DNA from: Ectobius pallidus
Taxonomy: Eukaryota > Arthropoda > Insecta > Blattodea > Ectobiidae
Direction: 5' to 3'
Assembly: GCA_964059195.1 (NCBI GenBank)
Contig: CAXKWD010000011.1
Span: 32,908,566-32,972,565, forward strand
Length of the DNA: 64,000 nucleotides
The notes under the pieces are model-generated. The model was not told where the DNA came from. It searched no databases and saw only the letters and a program-made list of their open reading frames with translations. This document shows positions 21,503-32,966 of this stretch, piece after piece (position 1 is the first letter of the stretch; each line of letters opens with the position of its first letter). Made by a program: the position numbers and the translations under genes.

Positions 21503-21934
21503 CAGGGTTTAAGCTACGATCGCATTTTTCGCGAAATGTGAAAGTAAACTTCAGAATGCGAAAGAAATTGTAGCCACTTTCGCAAAAATGAGAAAGGAAA
21601 TTTGTGTAATGTTAATAACATCTTAATGATGAAAATTGAAGGCCCCGAAAGAAAAAGCTATAATTTTAGCAAGGCTTTTGAGAATTGAGCCAATTTGAAA
21701 CACAGAAAAGTGTTAAATTCCATACTAAAGTGTTTTGAAAAAAAATTATAATAATTTGCTTTATAGTTCAGTTTGTTATTTGTACCATTTTATTTTTATT
21801 TCGAAGCTACATAAAAAAAATTGCAGTCAAAATTAACTTTTAGCAATAAATTTGTATTTTAGCATTTTGCTAAAGATTTTTTTTATCCGTTTTCGCTTTT
21901 TTGCTAAAGGTTTTTTTTTCTAGCTTAAACCCTC
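21503..21934. mobile_element. hAT-type MITE
   Basis: It begins CAGGGTTTAAGCTA and ends TAGCTTAAACCCTC. CTCCACTT occurs at 21495-21502 and 21935-21942, a perfect 8-bp duplication. The interior is AT-rich with subterminal TTTCGC/GCGAAA and TTTTGCTAAAG repeats and no coding frame. Confidence 0.9.
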
Positions 21935-22117
21935 CTCCACTTAGCTAACAGCTTATGAAGTGATACTGCATAAGAACGATATACTACTGCACAGATACAT
22001 AATAGTACTTACACAGGCGTATAGTGCAGTCACTTTACAGGCTGAAGAGACCTTTAGCTTGAGGTTCCCAAATTTGCATTCAATTCAGAACATGAATCTG
22101 ATAAGGTTGCCACGAAC

Positions 22118-22270
22118 GGGCCGCATTTATCCCCAGGATTGCTCCTTATACTCATTTATGTCAGAGGCTTAGGGGACCCCAGGGCCATAGGGCTACCAGA
22201 ATGATTAATCGGACTGAAATATCCCAATGTCCTCGTCAGAAGTCAAACCCGTTACTACGCCGCAGTACAC
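22118..22270 (-). mobile_element. Partial SINE family 1
   Basis: CCCCAGGATTGCTCC, then TACTCATTTATGTCAGAGGC and a decayed tRNA head near 22225-22260, match the reverse of 28227-28530. The tail end is missing. Confidence 0.65.
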
Positions 22271-22810
22271 ATACACTTCTGTGTATACATGTGTGTGTGT
22301 GTTTGATATGTATGTGTATATTATGTATTATGTAATAATCTAGTTTAATATGTATGTATGTATGCACGCATATATGAATTTTTCTTAATCAATTTATTAT
22401 CTGCATGTTCCATTACAGGCTGTAATACCGCATGCACTTATCTAACATACTACCGTGATTATTTATGTTGTTAATTTATAACAAATTACTTGTGAAAATG
22501 AAATACAAAATCGAGTTATTTACAGTTATTTAGCTTGTTTCAAAATTTAAGTTATTTACAAAATGGAAAAACGTTTTACTGGATTTTCTTCATAGATCAT
22601 CGCTTTTAATTGGCAAGTTCTTGGTATTCAGCACTGCTGCGATTAACCAATCTCTCTCCTGATCGAGTCGTTTGCAATCATAATACAGGTGGTCCACTGT
22701 TTGATCCCCATTTTCGCAAAGGCAGGTGGATTTTGGATAGTTTCAAATCTGTGGAGGTGTGCTCCGATATTGCCATGTTCTGTGGTACGTACTTTAGAGC
22801 TGTCTAGTAG
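22271..22810. other. Spacer with TG/TATG simple sequence
   Basis: TGTGTG and TATGTATG runs lie at about 22280-22360. The rest shows nothing recognisable. Confidence 0.5.
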
Positions 22811-23039
22811 CAAACCCAGCAATCTCCATTTTGATAAAAGGTAGAGATGCTAACTTCTACTGAAAGTTTAATGCCTCTCCTGTTACATATTTAGTGTATG
22901 TGTTCTTAATCTGAGTTCTACCCTTATGTGGGTAGTCGGATTTGTAATACATACACTAAATATGTGCCAGGAAATGCATTAAACGTTCATTAGAAGTTAG
23001 CATCTCTGTATTCCTTTAAAATGGAGATTGCCGGGTTTG
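22811..23039. mobile_element. Foldback MITE with ~105-bp arms
   Basis: The left arm starts CAAACCCAGCAATCTCCATT and the right arm ends AATGGAGATTGCCGGGTTTG. The arms pair for about 105 bp with scattered mismatches around a loop of ~20 bp (CTACCCTTATGTGGGTAG). No target duplication is clear. A transcript would fold into one long hairpin. Confidence 0.85.
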
Positions 23040-23136
23040 TTAATATACCCCTCATATATACTTCACCGAAACGATGTATTTAGCCTATGTATTGATACAT
23101 AATATATTAAGACGTGGATGTAATGTTGCTTATTAC

Positions 23137-23745
23137 CAGGGCCCGGATTTTGATGACCTAAAAATACTTACGAAATTAACTATAAATTACTGAAAAAATA
23201 CAGAAAAATGACCCAAAAATTTGTATGGAAATTCTGGCTTATTCGATTGATTTGTGTCTATTCTACATTAATGTTTTGACCCAATTATGTAGGCTTGTAA
23301 TTAGTTAATTACCACATAGGTTAAATGCAATCAGCAAACATGGTTTTTCAGTATCCGATTTAAAATTACAACAAGACCTATTTAATTATGCTTATTTAGA
23401 GTTCTCATAATATTAAATATAAGTAAATGCGCAAAAGCTCTATATAGCCTAATGAAAAAAAATGAAAAAAAAAACAAGATAAAAAAATAATAACTTTAAA
23501 ATTAAAAAATCACCTAAAATATGAATTGTGGGAATAAAAGCCCATAAAATGGCCAAAAAAATTACCAAATAATGACACTCAATTCTAAAAATGACCTAAA
23601 AATTAAAAATGTTAAAAAGTGACTAAAATGGCTAAAAAAATAGCCATTTTTATAATCTAGGAGTCATGATCAGAATACTGCACAAGTGGGCAACGTCCAT
23701 GTTGTTCCAGTTAAAAGATGGAATGTCATCAAAATCCGGGCCCTG
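23137..23745. mobile_element. hAT-type element, family C copy 1
   Basis: It starts CAGGGCCCGGATTTTGATGA and ends TCATCAAAATCCGGGCCCTG, a perfect inverted match of about 21 bp. The flanks CTTATTAC and CTTATCAA share 6 of 8 bases, a decayed 8-bp duplication. The AT-rich interior has repeated CATTTTxAxGTCATTT phrases. Confidence 0.88.
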
Positions 23746-24391
23746 CTTATCAACAATGTTGGTTTAAAGTTTTCTTCAAATGAAGCAAAACCATTTTTCG
23801 CCAAAAGAAGGATAGCCCGCACATTTGTATATCATCCTTAAGGGACATGAAATTAACATGGTTAATAAGAGGTTACGGTTCCTTATAAGGGGAGTAAGCA
23901 GCGTGTTGCATTGTGGCCGTGTTGATGTAGTCGACTGGGAAGAATCTACAGCCACTTGAGTGCGGCTGAGAATGTTGATCAGCTTCCTGGGTGAAGCTTG
24001 TAGCAATAAATAATGCTTTTGACTCTTTGACCTCACAACAAACAATCCGCTTCGCCTGTGCGTCCGCTTCTCTTTTGAAAAAGGAACTAACTAAATTATT
24101 GCACAATTCACATATCTTGCCTTAAATTAATTCCCATTTGTTATTTAGAACTGTTCATTGTTAAATTCCCCTCACAAGCTCGGTTTTATTCAGTGTTCCT
24201 TTTTTTTTTTTTTTTTTTTGATAACAGCAATATCATTATAATAGTGGCTTTTTTAGGTCTATTAACGGCATGTTCCATTACATCATAGTAATATTACATG
24301 CTAGGTTTTACATTCTTTCGTTTGTTTGTCGTTCTACACATACTGTCTTAATTTTTCTTTTACAGATGGCTTATATTTACATTACAATAAA
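23746..24391. other. Spacer with poly(T) tract
   Basis: A run of about 20 T lies near 24200-24220. The short frames at 23776-24106 have no family motif. Confidence 0.5.
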
Positions 24392-24990
24392 TCAAAATTG
24401 TTGACAATTAAAAAGATTGTATGTTTCAAAATATTTACATATTGTTTTTTTCATAACAGACTCCACTATCTTCGAGATAACTGGAAGTATTGAGATGGGA
24501 CGGTAACTTTCACATTCATTTGGATTACCTTTCTTGTATATTGGTGTTACTTTAGCAAATTTCAAGAAGTCAGGAAAATGTCCATAACTGAGTGAATAAT
24601 TTATCCAGTAGGTCAGTGGAAACGCTATGAAGGTTCCAATTTGTTTAATAAAATGCGTTGTCTTCCCATAAACATCTTTAGTTTGTGAGTCTTTCATACT
24701 TTTTATAGTCATCCATACATCATGTGGAGTCACCGATTCCCATTTAAAATTTGTCTCTGGAGATACATGGTTGCCCAATAACCCACTAGCTGTGAAACTA
24801 ACATAAATATTATCATTCACATATTTGTCTGCAATATTGGCAAAATAAGTATTCAATTCATCAGGTTCAATAGAACATGTCATTTTGTCATAATTTACCT
24901 TGTGTTGATTAATTAACTTCCAAGCGTTTTTACATTTATTGGCACTGTTTTCAATATAGGAAATATTAGCTTTACGTTTTGCGTCAATTG
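24392..24990 (-). pseudogene. LINE reverse transcriptase N-terminal fragment
   Basis: Minus-strand frame 24392-24883 contains ELNTYFANIADKYV, IKSMKDSQTKDVYG, WINYSLSYGHFPDFLKFAKV and TPIYKKGNPNECESYRPISI followed by LPVISKIVE. This is the linker between endonuclease and RT plus RT blocks 0-2 of a Jockey/CR1-like non-LTR element. The same frame continues upstream to about 24985 as AKRKANISYIENSANKCKNA, so the open stretch is longer than its first ATG suggests. It breaks off at NLFNCQQF, just before the conserved FR block of RT motif 2a, so the catalytic YADD region is missing. The 163 residues without a stop make this one of the better preserved relics. Confidence 0.85.
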
Positions 24991-25946
24991 TGTGTACAAC
25001 TTAAATTACTAGTTAAATGAAGGCTTTTATCAGTTTTTAATTTTTAATTTTTAATTTTTATTTTTTTATTTTTTATTTTCGCTATTACTGAGAAGCCACT
25101 GTCTGCATTTTCCCCCATTTTCACCGTTTTTAGTTTTGGGTAAATCCATATGAAATCAACCAATGATGGTCGCTGACAAAATTTATTTATTTATTATTTT
25201 TTTAATCTATGTTTGTACTATATTCAGAGAGTTGAAAACAGGAATTCACTAATTGTTTAGATGTTCAGTTTCTTTTTGAGCGGCCATTTTGTAATGGTGC
25301 GTCAGCCTATTTTGCATTTTTCTGAGGTTTTCTTTAAACTCTGTAGCTTCTTTGTTTTTTAAGAAATTTGATTCAAACAAAAACCATTTTAAAGAGCAAA
25401 AAATGCACAATATTTTATGTCCAGTATATATAGGCCTACCTTATTGTAAATGAACAAAACAAATAGGTAAATGTTAACTTTTTAAAATAAAAACCTTCTC
25501 TTTTAAAATTAAAAATATTAAAGATAAAACTAAGGCTCACCTTCAATTTTTTGTCTGGATATGGTTTTTAAAGTACACTACTTCCCTAAAAAGTTTCAGA
25601 CCTGAGAGTTACATTTTTTTATGGGTCTTCAAATATTGCGATTTTTTTTAAATAAGGTATTTTCAATCTGAAATAATATTGTAATAATTATAATTATTGT
25701 AATAATTGTATATATTTGTTTAATTTGTAATTGATTTAAACTGTAATTTTATACTTGATTATTTCTAGTAGATAATATACCTTGTCATTGGGCACTTGAA
25801 TCGAGGAAACCAGAATGATAGGCTGTTTTATTTTATGTCATATCAATAAAAATAATACAAAAAATATTTTGTTATGTACAGTTCAAAATGAAAATATAAA
25901 GTATTCGAATGTTTCATATACAAGATATCTAAATTATGGTAATGAT
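24991..25946. other. AT-rich spacer
   Basis: TTTTTAAT repeats occur at 25030-25075. No gene is recognised. Confidence 0.5.
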
Positions 25947-26040
25947 TAGGGCAAGGCATTTAATGACCACAAAATAGTGAAAAAATGCAAAATAAAAAAT
26001 GCATTTATGATCTATAAATCATGAAAAAATAACACACAAA
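25947..26040 (+). mobile_element. hAT family A left end, truncated
   Basis: TAGGGCAAGGCATTTAATGA and the next ~75 bp match the left ends of 9817-10461 and 33891-34622. The match stops where the satellite array begins and I could not find a right end. Confidence 0.7.
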
Positions 26041-27630
26041 AATTATAGGTGTTATTTATATATTGCTGCATAGAGAAATCAGATTAAAGTTCCAATCTAC
26101 CAAAAGTTGTTTCAAGATAATTCTCCAGAGTAAAAGAAAGAAATACACTTTATTCTAATGAAACTCTGTAACATGAAAATCTTTCATCTGTCCCTATTTG
26201 CAGAGTTGCAAAATTATCTTTTAACACTGACGTAAACAGAAATCTGATACTCCGGCAACTGAGACTTCTGAATTCAAATTATACATGTTTTATATATTTA
26301 TATATTGCTGCATAGAGAAATCAAATTAAACTTCCAATCCACCAAATGTTGTTTGAAGATAAATCTCCAGAGTAAAAGCAAGAAATCCACTTTATTCTAA
26401 TGAAATGCTATAACATGAACATCTTTCTTCTGTCCCTAGTTGCAGAGTTGCAAAATTATCTTTTAACACTGACGTAAACAGAAATCTGATACTCCGGCAA
26501 ATGAGACTTCTGAATTCAAATTATACATGTTATTTATATATTGCTGCATAGAGAAATCGAATTAAACTTCCAATTTACCAAAAGTAGTTTGAAGATAATT
26601 CTCCAGAGTAAAAGCAAGAAATCCACTTTATTCTAAAGAAACGCAATAACATGAACATTTTTCATCTGTCCCTATTTGCAGAGGTTCAAAATTATCTTCT
26701 AACAATAACGTAAAAAGATATCTGATACTCCGGCAACTGAGACTTCAGATTTCAAATTATACATGTTATTTATATTAGGTTTGTTCGCAAAGCAGTCAGA
26801 AACCAGGAACATATCGTTCGCGCATGCGCTCTTTCTCCACACGCGTTCGCAAAACGAGAATCCGTGATTCTGATTTCAATCTTCTGTTCGCAAAGCTCTC
26901 ACGGACAGTTTCTGTACTACAAGAAAAGTTTGCAGGCTCTAGCATGAATTGTTATCAGAGACATGCGCAGTAACCTATTTTCACGCGCCTGACTCCTCCC
27001 TCCTATAACATTGCGCCAGATTTATAAACATAGGCTACTTATATGTATGAATAATGGAAAATAATTAAAAGTTTCCCAAAATATAGATTATATTGTCGAT
27101 GTATATTGCATTTATAACATGTCAAAGGGAAATATATATTTTATTTGCATATCATATCGAAACGCAGAAACTATCGATTCCAAATTCCTGTAACCGTTCG
27201 CAAAGTGCAAATCACGGGTAAGTTACAGACTGGACATGCGCAGTACAACAAATTCTCAAGCGGTCACGGATTTGCTTTGCGAACAAACCTATTGCTGCAT
27301 AGAGAAATCAAATTAAAGTTCCAATCTACCAAAAGTTGTTTGAAATGAATTCTCCAGAGTAAAAGCAAGAAATCCACTTGATTGTAATGAAACGCTCTAA
27401 CATGAACATCGTTCATCTGTCCATATTTACAGAGTTGCAAAATTATCTTTTAACACTGACGTAAACAGAAATCTGATACTCCGGCAAATGAGACTTCTGA
27501 ATTCAAATTATACATGTCATTTATATATTGCTGCAAAAGGAAATTAAATTCAATTTCCAATCTACCAAAAGTTGTTTAAAGAGAATTCTCCAGAGTAAAA
27601 GTAAGAAATCCACTTTATTCTAATGAAACG
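26040..27630 (+). repeat. ~240-bp satellite array, five units, split by a MITE
   Basis: Units sharing TTGCTGCATAGAGAAATC, CCACTTTATTCTAATGAAA and GATACTCCGGCAA begin with TTGCTGC at 26063, 26305, 26541, 27292 and 27528 (the last ~100 bp only). Spacing is 242, 236, then 751 across the inserted element, then 236 bp. Units are roughly 90% alike by eye. Confidence 0.9.
26778..27289. mobile_element. MITE with GGTTTGTTCGCAAAGC termini, inserted in the satellite
   Basis: It begins GGTTTGTTCGCAAAGCA and ends TGCTTTGCGAACAAACC. TA lies just outside both ends and the sister satellite units give the empty site. Several more TTCGCAAAG motifs occur inside near both ends (26846, 26886, 27196), as expected of transposase-binding repeats. 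The short frame 27145-27348 crosses its right end and is not a gene. PIF/Harbinger or Tc1/mariner type cannot be separated by eye. Confidence 0.85.
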
Positions 27631-27727
27631 CGAGTCAGGTCCTACATGGAGTTGTGTTTTATTCATAAGAAAACGAAGAAGCTATTGAAACTCGGAGTAA
27701 ACACAACTTCACTTTATTCTTAATCAC

Positions 27728-28655
27728 TAGGGCTTGGATTTCGATGACATGTCATCTTTTAACAGGAACATCATGGGCGTTGCTCAATAGTGCAGATATT
27801 CTGATCATGACTCCTAGATTATAAAAATGGTAATTTTGGGGTCATTGTTTTGGTCATATTCCCTTTTTTTTATTTTTAGGTAATTTTTAAAAATCGATGT
27901 CATTATTTGGTCATTTTACATTCTTATTTTAAATATAAAGTCATTATTTTTAGAGTTTGAGTTGTTTCTCGCAATATATAGAGATTTTGTGCTTTTACTT
28001 ACATTGAATATTATCAGAACTCTAAATAAGCATAAATAGTGCTTCTTAATGGATTTTAGTCCAATGTGGGTCATATTAATATTACTGAGGGTATAAAGTG
28101 GTAAAGAAACTAAACATTATAAATAAATCTTGTTATAATTTAAATTGGGCACATAAAGACGGTGTTTGCTGTGTGCATTCAACCATATGTACCAATTAAC
28201 TAATTACAATTGGGTCAAAAACATAACCGTGGCATAATGGTTGAGGCGCTGCGCCACAAACTGGAAGGTCGCGGGTTTGATTCTCTATGAGGTCGTTGGA
28301 GTTTTTCAATTGGCCTAATTCTTCTGGTGGCACTATGGCCTTGGGGTCGACTCAGCCTCTAATAGAAAAGAGTACCAGGAGCAATCCTGGGGGTACAGGC
28401 GGCCGGTGCTTAAGGCTAACAACCTTACCACCTTCACGTGCTGAATGTCCAAAATCTGGGAGCCTCAATCTCCTCCTGAAACTCTCTGGGCCTCCATGGC
28501 CTGTATAATAATCACTTTACTTTACTTATGAAAACATAAATGTGGGATAGACACAAATCTGATGAATAAACTAGTCTTTTCATACAAGTTTTTGGATCAT
28601 TTTTTGTATTTTCGAGTCATTTTATAGGGTGTAAGTATTTTCAGGTAATCACTAA
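27728..28655. mobile_element. hAT-type element, family C copy 2, interrupted by a SINE
   Basis: Its left end TAGGGCTTGGATTTCGATGA and the next ~100 bp match the inverted right end of 23137-23745 (shared GATCATGACTCCTAGATTAT). The right TIR is lost near 28650. A SINE with 9-bp duplication sits inside at 28227-28530. Confidence 0.8.
28227..28530 (+). mobile_element. tRNA-derived SINE, family 1, complete
   Basis: The head CCGTGGCATAATGGTTGAGG with B box GGGTTTGATTC is followed by a body containing GGGGTCGACTCAGCCTCTAA and ending CTTTACTTTACTTATG. AAAACATAA flanks both ends (28218-28226, 28531-28539). The paralogous hAT at 23137-23745 shows the uninterrupted site, which confirms the boundaries. 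Related copies are at 36645-36940 and 51014-51321, with fragments at 22118 and 18478. Confidence 0.92.
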
Positions 28656-29226
28656 TAATAATATTTAATATAAGTTGCTATATTTTCAAGTATAAATGAA
28701 TTAAATATTTAAGGAACGTTTAACAATACAATGTAACAAATTCATGTAGAACTGTACTGTGTAACGAAAATAAAACCAGCCAGCTAACTAACCTCTATGA
28801 TTCGGGAAAGTGCATGATCGTTCTAACGTCTGAATCGTTAACCAGGAACGGTGAGCAAGGACGCAGTGTGAGTTCTGTGGTTCTACTGTCACTGAGATAT
28901 TTGCAAATAAAGTTATCCTTAAAAATAACGATGATAATGATCTAACGTATGCAATAAATACACTGGAGACATAATGTAATGACGCTTCTAAAAGCAGCTA
29001 CAAAGAACGGCACCAGTTTTATAGCTGATTAATGGACTAATAAATGCGGAATAAACCATAAATATTTTAAGTATCTCTTTAGAAGTCTCCTAGAGACAAT
29101 ACTTTTTGTTGTCAGTATCAAATGTCATACATTATTTGCAGTTTTGTTGACAAAACAGTATTAAATGTTCTGTGCATCCTTAAAATCGGTCATCTGGCCA
29201 GTTGTGAAAATTGTTCATGTTATGAC
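28656..29226. other. Spacer
   Basis: No gene or repeat is recognised. Confidence 0.5.
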
Positions 29227-29875
29227 TAGACCTGGGATTTTAAGGCAAACGCCTGTTTTGTTCCTTATGAAATAACATGAAAATGTTTAAATATGTTGAC
29301 ATTTCATGATAAATCACTTATATTTATAGAGTTTTTAGTCCCCTAAAATGCCTTGTTGGACATTTGGAGCCTAGTTTTACTATTTTAGTGCCTAAAATGC
29401 CTATTTTGTACATTTAAAATAAAATTCAACTTCTGTAACTTTTACAATAATTTAATGGATATTCCTGAATGAAGAGCAGAACAGCAAAGGGTGGGTTCTT
29501 CACAGATTCTTAATTTTCCCAAACAATTGTCGCCAAAGGAATGCTGACTGATGGGGTATATAGTAAGAAGGGACGTACTCTGTCAATTTTTCACATAATC
29601 CAAAACTGTTTTTGATAAATGCATTTTTAAATCTGTCTTAATTTTGCAATTATTTTTGTTAAGAATATATATACCACGTTTCTTACAGTAAAAAAAGATC
29701 ACGTTGCAGTTTAAGCGCATATTGTAGTATTTTAAAGTCTATTTTCTGTTTATTTACACATTTTAAAGCATATTTTAAGTGCCTATTTTCTCTTTTAAAA
29801 GCGTATTTACTTGTTTTAACAGCCTATTTTAGGTGCCTAAAACTAATTTTTTTAGAGCCTAAAATCCCAGGTCTA
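29227..29875. mobile_element. hAT-type element, family D copy 1
   Basis: It starts TAGACCTGGGATTTTAAGGC and ends CCTAAAATCCCAGGTCTA. The interior has many TAxxTGCCTATTTT phrases, also inverted (AAAATGCC). No matching 8-bp flank was found here, but copy 2 (60496-61145) has a perfect one. Confidence 0.85.
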
Positions 29876-30429
29876 GGACACACTGTTTCTTCGTAATGTT
29901 ACTTATATATTCATCCCATGGTATGTCTCTCTCAGATATTATATCATAAAATTCAATATAAAGTTAGTAAAATTTGCTGTGTTCACTTTAGTTTCTTGAT
30001 TTTGGCTTCAAGTCTGCTTGGTATTAAGGTTGCAGATCGTGTTCCTGCCATTATTTGCACTTCTCACAACAAACTTACATTAGAACATAAAATTTAATTT
30101 GGATTAATCCAAGTAAAACTTTAATACATTAAATACAATTTATTTTGACTTGTTATATATCGAGTATGTCTAGGCGTTTCTCGCTCTCATTCCTAAGAGA
30201 AAGAAAGTCAATTGAAAAATTATTTTCAAAGAGTAAATTAAGCTGTTTCGCCTATTTTTAAACAGCGCGAGGGAAATGTTTGATATGGCTGTCAACTTAG
30301 GCCTATTGGATATTTTAGATAAAATAAAATACAGAATATTTTCTTATACGAGGCGAGTACCGATAATAATTAAAAAAGAAATCATTTTCCAAATACTTTA
30401 TTATCATTCATTACCTTTCACCTTACACT
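29876..30429. other. Spacer
   Basis: Nothing is recognised. Confidence 0.5.
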
Positions 30430-30652
30430 AAATAGCCATCACCATTATTCAGGCACTTTTCGTAACGGCAAACCAGTTTTTATATGCCTTCGTGTCAATG
30501 AATGATGCCGCCGCCTGTGATGAAAGCCAAGTCTGCACTTCTTGTTTCACATCATCATCGTCGTTGACATGTTTTCCACCAAGGAATTTCTTCAGATGAA
30601 GAAACAGATTTAAATCGTTTGGCTGTGTGTGACCGCGAACGGGCATTGGCAT
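30430..30652 (-). pseudogene. mariner transposase C-terminus, minus-strand part
   Basis: The frame reads NDLNLFLHLKKFLGGKHV, then DDDDVKQEVQTWLSSQAA and SFIDTKAYKNW. Shifting one base gives KLVCRYEKCLNNGDGYLV and a stop near 30431. This is the end of a mariner transposase (HLFLHLKKFLxGKxF...YxxGIxKLVxRYxKCxxxxGxYVE). The residues before NLFLHL are replaced by unrelated sequence. The missing preceding part is found next door on the opposite strand at 30671-30778. Confidence 0.8.
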
Positions 30653-30670
30653 AAATCAAAAGGATTCCAC

Positions 30671-30778
30671 GTGAAAGCATTCCACGCCTAAACAAACTCA
30701 AGATCTGATCGCATCAATTGGTTGGGAACAAATCGACCACCCTCCCTACAGTCCGGATTTGGCCCCAAGCAATTTTCA
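30671..30778 (+). pseudogene. mariner transposase catalytic fragment, plus-strand part
   Basis: Plus-strand codons give QTQDLIASIGWEQIDHPPYS followed by PDLAPSNF. This is the segment carrying the third catalytic aspartate of mariner (PYSPDLAPSDxHLF). It continues logically into NLFLHLKKF, which lies in the opposite orientation at 30430-30620. The two parts are therefore one transposase rearranged by an inversion, with a breakpoint between about 30620 and 30671. The upstream catalytic residues and the HTH are absent. Confidence 0.8.
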
Positions 30779-31449
30779 CAAGATGCGTATCACAGGATGG
30801 AGATCGTCGTAGTAGTTACTTACATCAAAACGCTATAACAGCACACGAACTGGTTTACACCTAATTCAATTTGTGTTTTTAATCATTGGACATTTATATT
30901 ATTACAATTTCCAAATACGTTATGTTGTAGATAATAATGTTTTTTCATTCTGTTCACTGGCAGCATGCGACGTATTAATCACCACACGTTGATGCCTGAT
31001 GCCTTACGTGTCCAGTAACTAGCTGACTTTTATCAAATAAAATTGCATCCTTCTGAACCTAGGAAGCATATTATTTAAAAAAATATTATGATTGGTCTGG
31101 AATAGTCTTTATAAGTCATTCTAAGTCGATTCTAGCATCCCTTTATCTTAACATGTTACTAATATCTTGTTCAGACTGGAATAACAAATTTTCCTATTGC
31201 GCAGTCACTACATTGTTGTTTGTCATTAGGAGCAAAAAGAATAATTTTGCGAGGTGCAAATGTGGAAACTGTAGGACTGCAAGAAATGGAACAGGTGTGA
31301 TCACAAACGTTGCAAAACCAGATACATTGTACGACCTTTCACTATTCGTATTCGCAGTCTCGGTTAAATTTAACGATTCCCTACGCTTGTTGAAGCCAGT
31401 AGATTTCATTTTCAAGTAAACTTACTCATACATACTCATACTCGTTACC
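30779..31449. other. Spacer; unassigned 88-codon frame at 31153-31419
   Basis: The plus frame 31153-31419 has four cysteines near its centre (ARCKCGNCRTARNG) but no family that I recognise, and a frame of similar length lies opposite. I treat it as chance. Confidence 0.3.
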
Positions 31450-31820
31450 GATACATTAGCTTTTCCCTCGATACTCGATACCGTCAACATTTCCAGTTCA
31501 ATAAATAGGTACATTAAAAATTAAAAGTTGAGAGAACTGTGTAATACCAACTAAATTAATTAAGTGTGCATATTTAATGAGACAAAATTTAATATCATCA
31601 GTAGCCTATAATTATTTTTAAACTCTACATTAAAACTAAAATTAGTTTTTTAAACAGTCCACTTACAAGTTTTTGTTAAAAAATACTAGCATTCTCACTT
31701 AATTGCAGAATTGGAGAATCACCAAAGTATCGAAAAAGTACAGAGCTAGTTTTCTGAAGTATCGCTCGATGCCGATACCATGCAAGTATCGAAATATCGA
31801 GGTATCGAGGACCCATCCTT
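31450..31820. mobile_element. TCGATAC-rich MITE, copy 2, inverted
   Basis: It aligns in reverse with 14016-14459 through the internal GTTTTTTAAACAGTCCACTT stretch and the GGACCCATCC end. The TAGGGATGG terminus at its left is lost. Confidence 0.8.
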
Positions 31821-32377
31821 ACTTATTACATAAGCCTACTTGAAATTTTCCACGTTTTCGTTTAAATGTCAGTTAAAATAGCAGTTAATTACAATCATAG
31901 GCTTAGTTTACTCTTTGGTCTAAAACAGAAGAATTACGTAATATATTACACAGCCCAACAAAAAAGAACTTTTTGTATGGTGTCTCAGATGTTTTACCGG
32001 ATTTTGGCTATATTTAGTGTGCTTATTGCAGATATCTAAGCAGTTTTTCTCTACCAGCTCTACTTTTGTCGAGGGGGGTGGTTTTATTCGTGAACTCTTA
32101 GTCTAGCGAAACAAAATCGTGCTTGATAATATAGCTAGTGAAGATTCTTGGTCATACTTTGGACATGTAGGACTAACATTCTGTACGAAGTACAGAGAAA
32201 CTAAAAACTGGATTATTTTTGGCCCTCAAATTGAGAGCTCATAAGTCTAAACGACCGTACAGCATGTGATAATATCAATTTTTTGAAAGACCCCATGTTA
32301 TATTGTTATTGTAATGTTAATGTAATGTTAGTGTGTTGCTTTTTTTCCCCCATGATTTAGAATCTACAAATATGCAC
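31821..32377. other. Spacer
   Basis: Nothing is recognised. Confidence 0.5.
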
Positions 32378-32966
32378 TTTTTTAGGTAGATTTCGAAGAA
32401 AAGATCTACCTATTGCAATCGATACCATGTCATGACTTTCGAAAAATTCTTTCATATCTTTACGTTTCATGCCTCCCTAAGTACGAAACCACCGCCCGTT
32501 AAAAAAAATGATATAAATATATACATCTTTACACGCTAGCTGCCGTAATTTTGAAGATATTTGAACCATATTTTATTATATTATTTCTAGGCCCAATAGT
32601 TCAGACATGTTCGTTAATGAAAAAAATTGACCCAAGGGGAGGGTCGGGGGAGGGGGTTGAAATTTTTAAAAATTTATATCTCGGCCCCTGTGAAGTATAG
32701 AGGAAACTTTGTTTGAATAAATTAGAGTACTCCCTATGGAGTTCACAGTGACACCAACGATTCGGGGGTTTTGGGGGTACGAGTGGGGGTGGTTGGTGGG
32801 GGATGGAAATTAGAAATTTTTGAATCCACGTCTTATGGGGTATAGTTAAAAAGCTCTTGATGAGTACTCTACAAATCAATAACTGGTTTCTCGATAGCTC
32901 TCATATAAGGCGAGATTTAGCACATCGAAATCTTCCTCAGCCTGTAGGCCTGCCTAAAGGGCTTTT
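32378..32966 (+). repeat. Dispersed repeat with subterminal 14-bp inverted repeat, copy 1
   Basis: It begins TTTTTTAGGTAGATTTCGAA, forms a short hairpin with ATCTACCT 8-15 bases later, and ends around ATCGAAATCTTCCTCAGCCT, then GTAGGCCTGCCTAAAGGG. The internal block TCTTTACGTTTCATGCC, followed by CTAAGTACGAAACCACCGCC, is shared with 35559-36026. The frame 32601-32879 on the minus strand (PPLVPPKPPNRWCHCELHRE) recurs in copy 2 but is broken there, so I do not call it a gene. Confidence 0.75.

Noticed and set aside
26040..27630. CRISPR-like array
   Set aside because: The units are ~240-bp tandem satellites without spacers, in a eukaryotic context and with no cas genes.
28640..28655. GTAATCAC near the right end of hAT copy 2 as a target duplication with TTAATCAC on the left
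   Set aside because: The phrase is better explained as a mutated internal AGGTCATCA of the element, so I treat the right end as lost.
32601..32879. 92-codon minus frame with PPLVPPKPPNRWCHCELHRE
   Set aside because: It recurs at 35730-35927, but inside a dispersed repeat and with a broken frame there. DNA homology explains it.
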